Positions 13,401 through 23,260 of a stretch of DNA of 64,000 nucleotides are shown here, in pieces. How positions within the stretch are numbered: position 1 is the stretch's first letter; every line of letters begins with the position of its first letter. Source of the stretch: Cycas panzhihuaensis. Its lineage: Eukaryota; Cycadophyta. The translations under genes were made by a program, and so were the position numbers. The stretch covers positions 201,693,741 through 201,757,740 of the forward strand of contig CM041465.1 of assembly GCA_023213395.1 (NCBI GenBank), written 5' to 3'. Below the pieces are notes generated by a model. It was given only the letters and a program-made list of their open reading frames with translations. It was not told the origin of the DNA and did no database searches.

Positions 13401-14381
13401 ATGGCTTATACATTATCTTAGTATTATATGTTGATGACATGTTAGTTATAAGCAAGGGCATGGAAGAAATCAACAGGTTAAAGGCTCAATTGGCTAGGAC
13501 TTTTGATATGAAGGATTAAGAGTTGCAAAATAAATCTTAGGTATGGAGATACATAGAGACATGAAAAATAGTAAGTTATGGTTATCATAGTAGAAATATG
13601 TAAAGAAGGTGCTAACCAGATTTAGTATGCCAAATGTGAAACTAGTGAGTATCCCATTGGCTTCCCATTTCAAGCTTTCTTTGAGTATAAGTCATAGTAA
13701 TAAAAAAGAAAAGGATTATATGTCTTGTGTACCTTATGTCAATGCTATAGGAAGTTTGATGTATGCCATGATATGTACAAGATCTGACATTTCACATACA
13801 GTCAATGTAATCAGCAGGTTTATGGCAAATCCAAAAAAGGAACATTAGGCAGTAGTGAAATGGATGCTTTGGTATTTGAGAGGTACATGTGACTATTATA
13901 TCACCTTTAGAGGTACAGGTAATCAAGTTTTTTGATATGTTAATTCAGACTTTGTAGGAGATTTAAATAAGAGAAGGTCTACTTCAAGTTATGTATTTAC
14001 TCTTACAAATGGTCTGATTAGTTGGATGTCAAAATTACAGAGTACAATTATATTATTAACTACAAAAGCAGAATATGTTGCTGCAACATATACTTATAAA
14101 GAAGTAATCTAGTTGCAGGGTCTATTGGTTGAGCTTAGAAGGAAATAGGAAAGGGTAAAGGTATTTTGTGATAGTCAAAGTGCCATTTACTTAGTAAAGA
14201 ATCCAACTCATCATAGTAAGACAAAGCATATTACTCTTAAGTACCATTTTGTTAAATAAGTTGTGGAAGCATGTGGAGTGGCATTTGAGAAGGTTAACAC
14301 AAAATAGAATTATGCTGACATATTTACAAAACTAATACTATTAGAGAAGTTCAAATCGTGTTTGACTTTTCTTAGCTTATA
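10492..14381 (+). pseudogene. Element A gag-pol polyprotein, decayed
   Basis: From the ATG at 10492 the copia order is readable. Gag has VEKFNGNNNFKLWKLKVYDV and SLPESWDNIITLIS. The zinc knuckle is near 11165-11225 (CWHYNKIGHFKKDC, second Cys changed to Tyr). Protease has LLDSGAPYHMCPHKSW (about 11355). Integrase has RLGHMSERGLKML; the first catalytic Asp is Asn in HLNMWGP, and the last Glu is kept in IAEHMNRTLLE. RT keeps LYVDDMLVISK near 13425. RNase H ends with GVAFEKVNT, and the frame closes near 14381. Early stops include TAA at 10498, TAA in VLV.QGLY and TGA before LCLVDE, all one C-to-T step from Gln or Arg codons. The element is dead. Confidence 0.9.
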
Positions 14382-14439
14382 GAAAAGGTGATGAACGGTC
14401 CATGAAAGGTATCAGGTAAATTATTTTCAAGGTAGAGAT

Positions 14440-15107
14440 TATTAGATAATGTAATAACAATATTTTGGAGGTTGAAATTTTGACGGGTTGGTAGAGCGAT
14501 TTCCCTTCCAAACTTCCTCGAGGGGGTCCAATGGGAGGCAGGAGCCCCCCTTGGCCTGGAGGTGCAAGGGAAGCTAGAACCCCCCCTCCCCCTCCCGCAA
14601 AGAGGAGGTTTAGGGGCGGTAGCCCCTAACCTAAAAAACTAGCATCAAAAAGCATACTAAATTGTAAAGAGAATCGAGGTCGTTCATTCAAAATATCTTA
14701 AATTCAATGGTCGAGATTTGTACCTTATATAACTCTCTCATGTAGCATGATTTAGGGTGCTTTTTTATTATATTGATGGTATTTAATATATTGGATGTAC
14801 TATGAGGAGTTAGGCGATTGGTTATTGTTACTGTGAGCATCATACTGCAGATTATATACATTTATCTATTCTTTGATAATAAAGATCGATACCTTTCTTG
14901 TGTGGATGTTTCCCTAGCATATTACTAGGGTTTTACCATGTTATATCGAGTGTATATGTGATGCTTTAGCTTTCTAATTCATTTATTATATTATCTCTAG
15001 TTTAAGAACTTACATGTTAAATTTTAGTTTCGATTCTTATAATTAGTTGCAAAATAGTTTAGATCTTGGTGGTAATTTCTAGTTATTGGGACGTAGTTTT
15101 CTCAACA
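14440..15107 (+). repeat. 3' LTR of element A
   Basis: 668 bp, matching 9823-10436 with one 55-bp-scale length difference. It includes a second copy of the GC-rich tract (about 14495-14640). It ends CTCAACA and is followed by the TAAAT target duplication at 15108-15112. Confidence 0.92.
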
Positions 15108-15112
15108 TAAAT

Positions 15113-16444
15113 GAGTATAGGTACTAGTAGTATCCTATCTACTTAGAAAGGTTTAGTAATGTAGTATCATAAGTCATTGTGTCTTTTTTCTTAATAGTCT
15201 CTCATAGTTAAGATGATTATATCTGATGGTGTACTTGCTCACAAATGAGAACTCAAAGACCCTATATACCAAAAGGTATGTGGATATTATAGAAGGCTCA
15301 ATTGCTCCCCCAACATTATTGACCCACTTATGCTAAATTTATAACTTGAATGATAGATCATTGTCTAAGGGCACACTTCAAACTAAGGCACTCACCCTCT
15401 TTGGGTCTAGCCTAGTCTCCAAACTATAAGATCAAAGGTTTATACATTAGCTCATCACTTAATACACCTGATAGTGAGTTGTTCCTTAGCTTGCTTGTTC
15501 CTAATTATTCCCTTTGTAAGATTAAAATAGACTCAAAATTAATTCGATAATTATCTTTTTTAATGTTTCAAGTTGAAATATGTCTTTTTATTAATTATTT
15601 TTTCTTTTTTAATTAAAAAAAAAAAAAAACATTAAATAAAGCTAAAAGAAACTTCAAAAAATATTATTTATGGTATTTTTTAGCCTAAAGATATATTTTG
15701 TAGTTAAAAAGATAAAATTTAAAAAAAAATGCTAAAAAAAGACTAAAAAAGTATTAAAAACGAATTATAAAATGATTAAAATAATAAAATAACTTAACTA
15801 TAGTTAAAAGTGAATATTAAAAAAGGAATATTTAATGAATATTCTAAAGTATATAACATAAAGTTATAAAACTTTAAAAATATTAAAAGATAAAAAGAAT
15901 CGATCCATGTGATTAAACAAAGGTAACGTTTTTTACCTTTTAGAGATTATTTCTCTTTGCTAAAGTACTGGAATAAAAATTTGAGCCTAGATCTGAGAAA
16001 AGCACAATAAGGAGATCATTTCAAGTGATCATGTCATAGGGTTTTGTCAATTGTAGATAAAGAATAATCACGTGGAAGAAAAGAAGGGGTGCATGACTAT
16101 CATGGAGTAAATACAACTCAAAAAGCTTTGTTTTAATTGATTTAAGCTATAGACAATAATGAAATGAGGGTAGAATGACATTTAATGATCAATAGAATCG
16201 GTCTAGAAGATTTTTAAAGGAGAAATAAGCCCAAACATAAATTTTTAGGCGCACGGCAAAAGTATGGCAATCGTAATAATCATGCACTAAAAATGGAGAG
16301 TATAAAGTAGACAGACCTTGGATTTGGAGGAAGATAAGCCAATAAATACCTAATATAGTCGAGCCATCATTCTGTAAGAAGGGTTAGTAAGAAACAATGA
16401 AAAAATATAATGAAAAATCACTAAAAAGAGTGAAAAAATAGCTT
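15113..16444 (-). other. Leader of element B
   Basis: Non-coding stretch between A's insertion point and B's primer site. The 20-base block AACTAAGGCACTCACCCTCT at 15381-15400 recurs exactly in the leader of element C (38149-38168). From about 15540 the sequence is very A/T-rich, with homopolymer runs such as the A-run near 15616. No coding frame recognised. Confidence 0.6.
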
Positions 16445-16458
16445 GCTTTGATACTAAA
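16445..16458 (-). promoter_or_regulatory. Primer-binding site of element B
   Basis: Complement of TTTAGTATCAAAGC, an initiator-Met-type primer site with one G-to-A change, directly adjoining the 5' LTR on the minus strand. Confidence 0.75.
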
Positions 16459-16888
16459 TGATAAAAAATATATTAGTTGTTTTCACTACTAGGATCTAAA
16501 TCATTAAAAATAGATAGCCACAATCACATTAGTATGATCAAAGCATGAAAAATTAGAGGGGAAAAAATTATGTTCAAACCCCAAAATAACCTTTCCTTAG
16601 CATAAACAAAGTTTACACAACATAAACCCTCTTCATACTCCTTTGTACAATTACCAAGAGAGGTCCTTAATACATAGAAAGTATAGTCACCTTGTATGGT
16701 GGATAAATGGCACACATGCATACATTGGTAAAAGTGGGCTTTTAGCCCCTCAACTAGAATTCATAACTTCAAGTTATAACTTAAGGTACATTTGCACTTT
16801 ATAACATTATATTATTGAAGTGACTCAAATTTACATTACAATTAGAAAGTGGCAAAATGAATTAATAAATAAATCATTAATTTTATCA
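16459..16888 (-). repeat. 5' LTR of element B
   Basis: Right-hand copy of the B LTR (TGATAAAAAA...TTTTATCA on the plus strand), homologous to 5119-5550. A 65-codon open stretch at 16524-16721 lies inside it and is not a gene. Confidence 0.9.
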
Positions 16889-18750
16889 GCTTCAGATCCT
16901 AACTTCTCCAAACCCTTAATAACCACTTATTACTATAGTTAATCATGTGAAATATATTACAAACTATGTGGTTTTTTTATTATAGGGTTATTTCTTATTC
17001 TTATGTTTATAACTTACAAAGTCACAAGGTAATTTAAAAAATAATTAAATCTTAAGGTATTTGGTTGTTGAGATAATTATTTATTTTGAAAAAGTAAATT
17101 TTTTAAAGAATTTTGATGCAATATTCTAAGGAATATGAAATAACAAACATGCAAATGTATAATTTTAAATGTAAAGGTGATTCATCCTAATTTGGGTTTG
17201 GTTTATGCCTATTTTATCCAATATTTTCTTAGTTAGTTTCTTGGGCCTTTTATGCTTTTAACACTTTGATTTTTATCAAAAATGCTTTAGCCAAAGGGTC
17301 CCAATTTAATCCCCTATAAGACATTAAGTTTAAGCCTTACTACCCTTTAAGATTTTATGTGCTAGAATGGTTAGATGATGATTTATTTTGAGACTTATGA
17401 TATTTTATGGGTTCAATTTTCCATATCTCTATCATGTTTTATCATCAGAACATGTACTCTGATCTTTATTTCATGGTTTAACATTTTTTTATTTTAAAAG
17501 TTAATGAGATCTCACTATCATTTATCATTCTTTTACACTTTATTAATTCTAGGAATTGTTTCCTTTCTTTTACGAAGTTGCTTTTGTGATTTCTCTTTAT
17601 CATGATATAATAAATGAACATCGATTTGCATGTTCCATTTTATGGTTAAAGTTATTTTTACAAACTTATATTTTATTAATCCTTCACTAGTATAAACATA
17701 TCATAATATCATGTTGTATCTCTCACTTGCAATTGAAATGTTGTACCATTATAATATTTTGCTTTCAATCCTTTTATAAGAGCATTTATGGTTTTACATT
17801 TTACCTTTACATTGCACATCACATATCATAAAACATAAGGTAAAAGCACATGGCATTTACATTTCCATATGCATTTGATGCCTTAGAATCTCATTTGTAG
17901 GAATTCAACTAAATTATTTATTTTTAACTTTCGTACACATTCTTCACCTTGCCACACGCATCACATAGGTGGCAAGGCACCCTTTCAAAGAGTTAATCAA
18001 TTACTTCATAATTAAAGAAATCATACCTCACCTCTTAATTCTTAAGAGTGCACCAAAATAACCTTCTTGGTGTTATCAATGCATAACATTAGGAGCATCT
18101 TCATTAGCTACAATGAAGTGAAGGGAGTATAAAGTATTGTTTTCTCATTTTTTGCATAATATTAAAGGCATTGGGAGTATAAAATATTGTTTTCTCATTT
18201 TTCACATAATATTAAAGGCATCCATAATGGACTTATAAAATATTGTTATAGAATCCCAAGGAAGTGAGGGTGTCAACCCCCTTTACTTATACCCATTGAT
18301 GGGGTATAAATAGGCAATAAATAAGGGATATACCTTAATCTTGACTTTTGAGTGGCATTAAGAGCCACTTAAATAATAAGGAAGTGGTGTAGCCTAAATT
18401 GTGAAAGAATACCTTCTATTGTTTTAATTTACTTTTTGTCAAGACGTCGATCATGATAGCTCATCATCCCCCTCAATATGAGCCTTCAAAAAACCTAGAT
18501 CTTTCACATTGGTTATCCTTCTTAATTGGGCCTTTTAATATCTTTTGGGACTCGGTCGAGTCTAAAGATACATCTATTTGCTGTGCTCATTTGCTTCTGC
18601 AAAGGAGCTTAATGGGGTTTCTTGTAGATGCAATGTATATGATGATCAAAACTTGAATATGCTCAAACCCAAGCATTAAAAGCCCATATTGGGCTAAGTG
18701 CAATTCAATCAAAACACATGGCACATTTATTGGAAGACGTGGTACACTGG
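16889..18750. other. AT-rich intergenic sequence
   Basis: The first few hundred bases should be the resumed gypsy K LTR region. Beyond that no gene, LTR pair or protein similarity was recognised on either strand. It contains a short tandem repeat at 18123-18222. The open frame at 18453-18656 has no recognisable features. Confidence 0.5.
18123..18222. repeat. 50-bp tandem repeat, two copies
   Basis: Two adjacent 50-base units, each starting GGGAGTATAAA and containing TATTGTTTTCTCATTTTT and ATAATATTAAAGGCAT, with about four differences. Confidence 0.85.
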
Positions 18751-20504
18751 AAAAGCCAGTCTTAATTTGGGTCGGTCGAAAGAAATCTGTAATTCAGGTT
18801 GGGAAGTCTCGACTCCCCAAGGTTGCATTCAATGATTTAATCTAAAGGACTACAATGTATTCCAAAAAGTTTGGAAAGCGCTCCGGCCCTTCGATGCACC
18901 CGTTAAATACGAACGTGGACGCTAGGTACGCCACAATGCGAGACGGTTGTGTTCGCCATTGGCAATCTCAGAGGGAAAGGTTCCAACCCATTGCAATGGG
19001 TAGAAATTTTGCCACATGGAGATAACGGCTGGCTCTGCACGGCCCTCGGGACATGATTTAAATGGTTTTCAGCGCTTGCAGGACACTTGCAGACATGATT
19101 TAATAATCGTAACTGAAAGCAAAATACGCAGAGGAGGTCAATGCTTCTGTTGTTTATTCAATGGAAATGAACGGATGGGATATATCGTCTCTTGGAAATA
19201 TATTTTCATAGATGTGAAAAAAATATTCGGAGACGAAAGCCGCATTAGAATTTGTACCGCTTCATATACTGCGATCGTGTCGGCGTTTCTCCTGCCGTCA
19301 AGAGCTTAGAGATTACAAGTTACTGACTCGGTTTACAAAGTTGTCAAACGAAATTTCCAAGATGAACCGACGCGCGAGAGGAGGCCAAATACATATTTAA
19401 CGTCATTTGGTATTGACGGTGTGTGCCACCGGCAGTCAACCTAAATCTTATTTATCGGATCTTCATTTCCAAAGTACGAGTAGATTAGATATATAGTCTG
19501 GAGCGTCAGAGTGAGGACGGACGTGACAGCCAGCAGTGCCGTCGACAAATCGTCGAGAGGTACAACCCTCCACCGCAGAACACCGTCGAGCAGTACGACC
19601 ACATGCACCGATGGAATTACAATTTGCACCGCCCTGGACGCGACGGAATTAATTTCAGTTGACGTTTGAACTTGGCAATTAATTAATTAATGCTTTCGTA
19701 CAACAGAACATGGTAATACATACATCCTTTCCCAGAATGATTAAAGTCTGGCCAGGCAGACAGGGCTGGCCACATAGGTCCGTAACACGTTCATGTTACC
19801 ATAGCCTAAAGGCTTTCACAGTCACCTTAAATGCCAGATTCCGAGGCCCGGGAGTACCGTTCGATTATGTCCCCGTTTGATCACCAAGGGTCTGCAACTG
19901 CGATCAGCGACTCCAGAGAAGTTATTGACGCCGCAGCATTAACTTTATTGCATCCAATCTAAAGGCTATAATGTTTTCCGATATCGTGCAGAACATTACA
20001 GCCGCTGGATTTCTGTAATCGAAACAACGTAAAACCCTAAATTACTGAGGAACGTAGCCTTTGCTCCGGAAATTAGCCATAAATGAAGCCAATGTGCGGG
20101 GCAGGCGAAGCTGGATCCTGAAACATTACAGCCGGTCGACCACTGCAAGAGAGGAAGGCCGTGACAACTTTTTGCAGCATAAAATTTTCTTAATTTTAGA
20201 TCCTTTTTAAATAGCCGTCGTAATGATTTAGCCACACGTGTAATCGTATGGTAGGAACTTAAGATTATCGTATTATAAAAATTTTGTGGTGAGTCAGCTA
20301 ATCTGCAACAACTTCATCATTTCGGTGACCCCGAGTTAGACACACAAAATGTTCAATGTTGCAAATGTATAATACTTTTAGGGTGAGGCACTGGAGATTT
20401 TAAATTTAATAGTCTTTCTCAACTGCGACGGAGCCCTCAAATAAAGAAACAAGTGTCAAGGGTCCAGGGCTCAAGATATTTTTATCGCATTCAACTTGAT
20501 AACA

Positions 20505-20556
20505 ATTTTAAAATCAAATTTAAAAGCTGAATTTTAAAATCAAATTTAAAAGCTGA
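20505..20556. repeat. 26-bp perfect tandem duplication
   Basis: Two identical, directly adjacent 26-base units starting ATTTTAAAATCAAATTTAAA (20505-20530 and 20531-20556). The AT-rich units stand out against a CG-rich background about 0.85 kb upstream of the KCS start codon. Confidence 0.95.
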
Positions 20557-21318
20557 ACGTGTGAAACCTTCTGTATGATCATCAGAGTGGCCTTTATTTC
20601 TCTTGGAACCAAAAATTACGAGACTTATTATTTCGCGGAGCGAATCTCCTCCGCACCACGTCCGGGCTGAATGCAGGTGCTAAAATAAGAAATTTACGTT
20701 CGGGAAATATCAGGATAAAAAAATTACGGGTTCAATAAATCTTCTGTACCGTACCACAATAAATAAACATAAAATATTTCGAGTGACTTCAATGACTTTT
20801 GTCGTTGAGTTAGTGCCAAAATTTAATGACCTGTATTCGTTGCCATGATACCTCCAGGCCTAAAATCAACCGTCGCACGTGACGGCCAATGTGGACTTCA
20901 ATTATATGGAGCTCGAAAGAGACGAGAGTAGCAACAACGACTGTAGCTGACGGCCACCGACGGAGGAAGTAGATTATAGACGCTGTAAGGTGGCCCCAGA
21001 TGCTCCTGATCCAGTGATTACAGTGTTCCCCAACCTCTTGGAACGAAACTCGCCCCTCGGATTGGGCGCTTTAAGAGGCCGGCTGGTACTGGTACCGTTT
21101 GTAAGCGATTCCAATAAGATAAGGTCGGGTTACCGAACGGGATATGTCACAGGCACACCGGTTTTTGCCCGCACATTGGACGCTCAAATATGAGTTTGAG
21201 CTTTGGGGTGGTTGTGAAGGCGTACAAGTCATAAAGTCCGGCCCGCAGGACTGAGATCGGTCTTACCTTTTTCTGGTTTTGGCTAACCCACTATGGGTTA
21301 GGGTTGAGGGTGTCCAGC

Positions 21319-21333
21319 CACGTGCAGTATAAG
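21319..21333 (+). promoter_or_regulatory. G-box plus TATA-like element of KCS
   Basis: CACGTG (21319-21324) is followed four bases later by TATAAG (21328-21333), 58 bp before the start codon at 21392. Plant TATA boxes lie about 30 bp upstream of transcription starts, so a short 5' UTR beginning near 21360 is predicted. Further CACGTG cores are at 20235-20240 and 20876-20881. G-boxes bind bZIP and bHLH factors, and drought/ABA control is common for cuticular-wax KCS genes, but its operation here is inference. Confidence 0.5.
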
Positions 21334-21391
21334 TTAAGCTTTGCCCTGCTATGCTTTCTCATGTTTTTGACGAGGTCGCGGTGTAGAAACG

Positions 21392-22966
21392 ATGGGCAAA
21401 GGATCGGGAGAGGGAGTGTGCAGAGATTCTGCAACGTCTGAGTTTGTCAACGGCCATCGATATCATAAGCGTTCAACTGGCCTGCCAGATGATCTACGAG
21501 GGTTGAGTCTAAGGTATGCAAAAGCGGGGTATCAGAATGTCGTGAAGAATTTGTTTACGACGCTTCCAGTGATTCTATCGACATTGGGAGTGGCTGTCGA
21601 GCTGATACGCATTCATATCGATAATGTCAAGCTTTTCGATGTTAATGTTTCTCGTGTTCTTTGGTGGTCGAGTGCTTGCGTGGTTACGTTAGCGCTGCTT
21701 TCTAATTTCCTGTCCAGATCGAGTCGAGTCTATCTGGTAGACTATTCCTGCTATCGCCCTCCACAGTCTTGGAGGGTCCCGTTGTCTAGCTACATGGAGA
21801 TTGTTACGCTTTCTGAGTTCTTTGATAAGAAAAGCTTGGAGTTCCAAGCTCGAATCCTGGAGAGGTCTGGTTTAGGTGATGGCACTTGCGTTTCTGAGGC
21901 CTTGCATTACATACCTCCCAAGTGCACCATGCAAATAGGTCACGAAGAAGCCCAGACCGTGCTATTTTCTGTTATTGATAATCTGTTTGCCAACGTTGTA
22001 GGATTTAATCCAGAGGATATACAGATTCTCGTTGTAAATTGCAGCTTGACCTGCCCCACGCCCTCTCTGTCGTCTATGGTCATTAACAAGTACAAAATGC
22101 GGAGCGATGTTAAAAGTTTCAATCTATCAGGAATGGGATGTAGTGCCGGGATTATCTCCATCGACCTCGCTTCAAATCTTCTGCAAGTCCATAAGAATTC
22201 GTATGCCCTTGTCGTAAGCATAGAGCCAAATACTGCCAACTTTTACCGCGGCAACAAGAGATCTATGCTAGTCACCAACTGTCTGTTCAGAATGGGAAGC
22301 GCAGCTGTACTTCTGTCCAACCGCAGCGAAGACAAAAAACGTGCAAAATATAGCCTTGCGCACGTGGTAAGAACTCACAGGGGGGCCGACGACAAGGCCT
22401 ACAATTGTGTTCACCAGGAGGAGGACTCCGAAGGAAAAGTTGGCATTTCTATCTCCAAGGATCTCATGCAAATTGCTGGGGAAACTCTGAAAGCGAATAT
22501 AACCTCGTTGGGTCCTCTTGTTCTCCCCATTTCTGAGCAACTTCTCTTTGGCTTCTCGCTCATCAGAAGAAAACTTCTGAATCCAAAGTCGAAGCCTTAT
22601 ATTCCAAGCTTCAAGCGTGCATTTGAGCATTTCTGCATACACGCGGGGGGTAGAGGAGTGATCGACGGACTGGAGAAAAATTTACAGTTGAGTTCAGAGC
22701 AGGTGGAGGCATCTCGCATGACTCTGTACCGGTTCGGCAACACGTCATCTTCGTCGCTGTGGTACGAGCTGGCGTATATAGAAGCCAAAGGGCGGATGCG
22801 CAAAGGAGATCGGGTGTGGCAGATCGCATTTGGGAGCGGATTCAAGTGTAACAGCGCTGTTTGGAAGGCCCTTCGTACCATGAAGACTCCTTCCAATGAT
22901 TCTTCTGCCTGGTCTGACTGCATCCACCAGTTCCCGGTTGTCGTTCCTGATTCCTCGAACAGTTGA
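21392..22966 (+). CDS. KCS: 3-ketoacyl-CoA synthase (fatty-acid elongase condensing enzyme)
   Basis: A 524-residue intact intronless frame. It catalyses the first, rate-setting step of very-long-chain fatty-acid elongation: condensing malonyl-CoA with long-chain acyl-CoA at the ER. Two hydrophobic N-terminal segments (about residues 52-73 and 89-107) fit the family's membrane anchors, followed by VYLVDYSCYRPP (113-124) and the FAE1/CUT1-type and ACP-synthase-III C-terminal domains. The thiolase-fold triad is present: Cys250 in NLSGMGCSAG, His417 in FEHFCIHAGG, Asn450 in RFGNTSSSS. LFRMGSAAVLLSN, RTHRGADD and AFGSGFKCNSAVW are family signatures. Length is slightly above the usual 490-510, mostly in the N-terminus. 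The first ATG after the TATA-like element is used. SIEPNT where many members have STENIT, and Ser303 for the usual Gly, are mild oddities. Which KCS subclass it belongs to cannot be told by eye. Confidence 0.97.
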   Translation: MGKGSGEGVCRDSATSEFVNGHRYHKRSTGLPDDLRGLSLRYAKAGYQNVVKNLFTTLPVILSTLGVAVELIRIHIDNVKLFDVNVSRVLWWSSACVVTLALLSNFLSRSSRVYLVDYSCYRPPQSWRVPLSSYMEIVTLSEFFDKKSLEFQARILERSGLGDGTCVSEALHYIPPKCTMQIGHEEAQTVLFSVIDNLFANVVGFNPEDIQILVVNCSLTCPTPSLSSMVINKYKMRSDVKSFNLSGMGCSAGIISIDLASNLLQVHKNSYALVVSIEPNTANFYRGNKRSMLVTNCLFRMGSAAVLLSNRSEDKKRAKYSLAHVVRTHRGADDKAYNCVHQEEDSEGKVGISISKDLMQIAGETLKANITSLGPLVLPISEQLLFGFSLIRRKLLNPKSKPYIPSFKRAFEHFCIHAGGRGVIDGLEKNLQLSSEQVEASRMTLYRFGNTSSSSLWYELAYIEAKGRMRKGDRVWQIAFGSGFKCNSAVWKALRTMKTPSNDSSAWSDCIHQFPVVVPDSSNS

Positions 22967-23260
22967 CGGTATGCATCAGTGGGGTTCCATTTCTAAAAGA
23001 ATTTAATTAGCACTGGTTTTTGAACTTTCCTCTGAGGTGCAGCTTGTTCGATGGCTGCTATCTCAATGCGAAAAAATTATTATTATTGTTGTTTTCCACG
23101 GATGTAGTAAATGTCTATTTATATAATATATATATATATGTATGGTAATGTCGTAAATCAATAATGCTACGAGGATGGCTGGTGTCTCATTTCGAAGAAT
23201 ATTATTATTATTATTATTGTTTACCAAGTTTCTGTGTCTTCTACGATGAAGGGAAAAAAA
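22967..23260. repeat. KCS 3' flank with imperfect direct repeat and microsatellites
   Basis: Two similar stretches, near 23049-23095 (GATGGCTGCTATCTCAATGC, then ATTATTATTATTG) and 23172-23222 (GATGGCTGGTGTCTCATTTC, then ATTATT repeats), lie about 123 bp apart around a TATATA run near 23120. The 3' UTR should lie here, but no clear polyadenylation signal decides its end. Confidence 0.6.

Larger units (their letters stand above)
9823..15107 (+). mobile_element. Ty1/copia LTR retrotransposon A, full length with TSD
   Basis: Plus-strand copia element of 5285 bp. The LTRs are 9823-10436 and 14440-15107. Exact target duplications TAAAT lie at 9818-9822 and 15108-15112. The PBS TGGTATTAGAGCC (10439-10451) sits two bases after the 5' LTR, complementary to initiator tRNA-Met apart from one C-to-T change. 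A purine-rich AAGGTAGAGAT precedes the 3' LTR. Its gag-pol spans 10492-14381. It inserted about 10 bp upstream of the gag start of element B, so A is younger than B. Confidence 0.93.
5119..16888 (-). mobile_element. Ty1/copia LTR retrotransposon B, with A nested in its leader
   Basis: Complete but decayed minus-strand copia element. Its two LTRs (5119-5550 and 16459-16888) are 432 and 430 bp and clearly homologous along their whole length. The flanks are GCCTC (5114-5118) and GCTTC (16889-16893), a 5-bp target duplication with one C/T difference. On the minus strand the PPT AAAGGAGGG abuts the 3' LTR at 5551, and the PBS complement GCTTTGATACTAAA (16445-16458) abuts the 5' LTR. Removing element A leaves about 6.5 kb, a normal copia size with a long leader. 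It is inserted in the LTR region of gypsy element K. Confidence 0.9.
18751..21391 (+). promoter_or_regulatory. CG-containing upstream region of KCS
   Basis: Base composition changes near 18.75 kb: CG dinucleotides become common and G+C rises compared with the flanking retrotransposons, suggesting a long-unmethylated zone. No convincing gene is seen. The short open frames at 19016-19309 (+), 19441-19629 (-), 19996-20235 (-) and 20990-21193 (+) have no recognisable domain. Three CACGTG G-box cores (20235, 20876, 21319) and a TATA-like element (21328) make the right-hand part the likely KCS promoter. A diverged gene or non-coding transcript in 18.8-20.3 kb cannot be excluded. Confidence 0.5.

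Noticed and set aside
19016-19309. 97-codon plus-strand frame in the CG-rich island
   Set aside because: No domain or signal recognised and no clear gene context; kept only as a note in the KCS upstream region.
21940-22927. Several minus-strand open frames of 60-124 codons
   Set aside because: Antisense shadows of the KCS coding sequence with no independent protein features.
23120-23141. TATATA run as a promoter TATA box
   Set aside because: It lies downstream of KCS between two copies of a small repeat, with no open gene following; a microsatellite is likelier.
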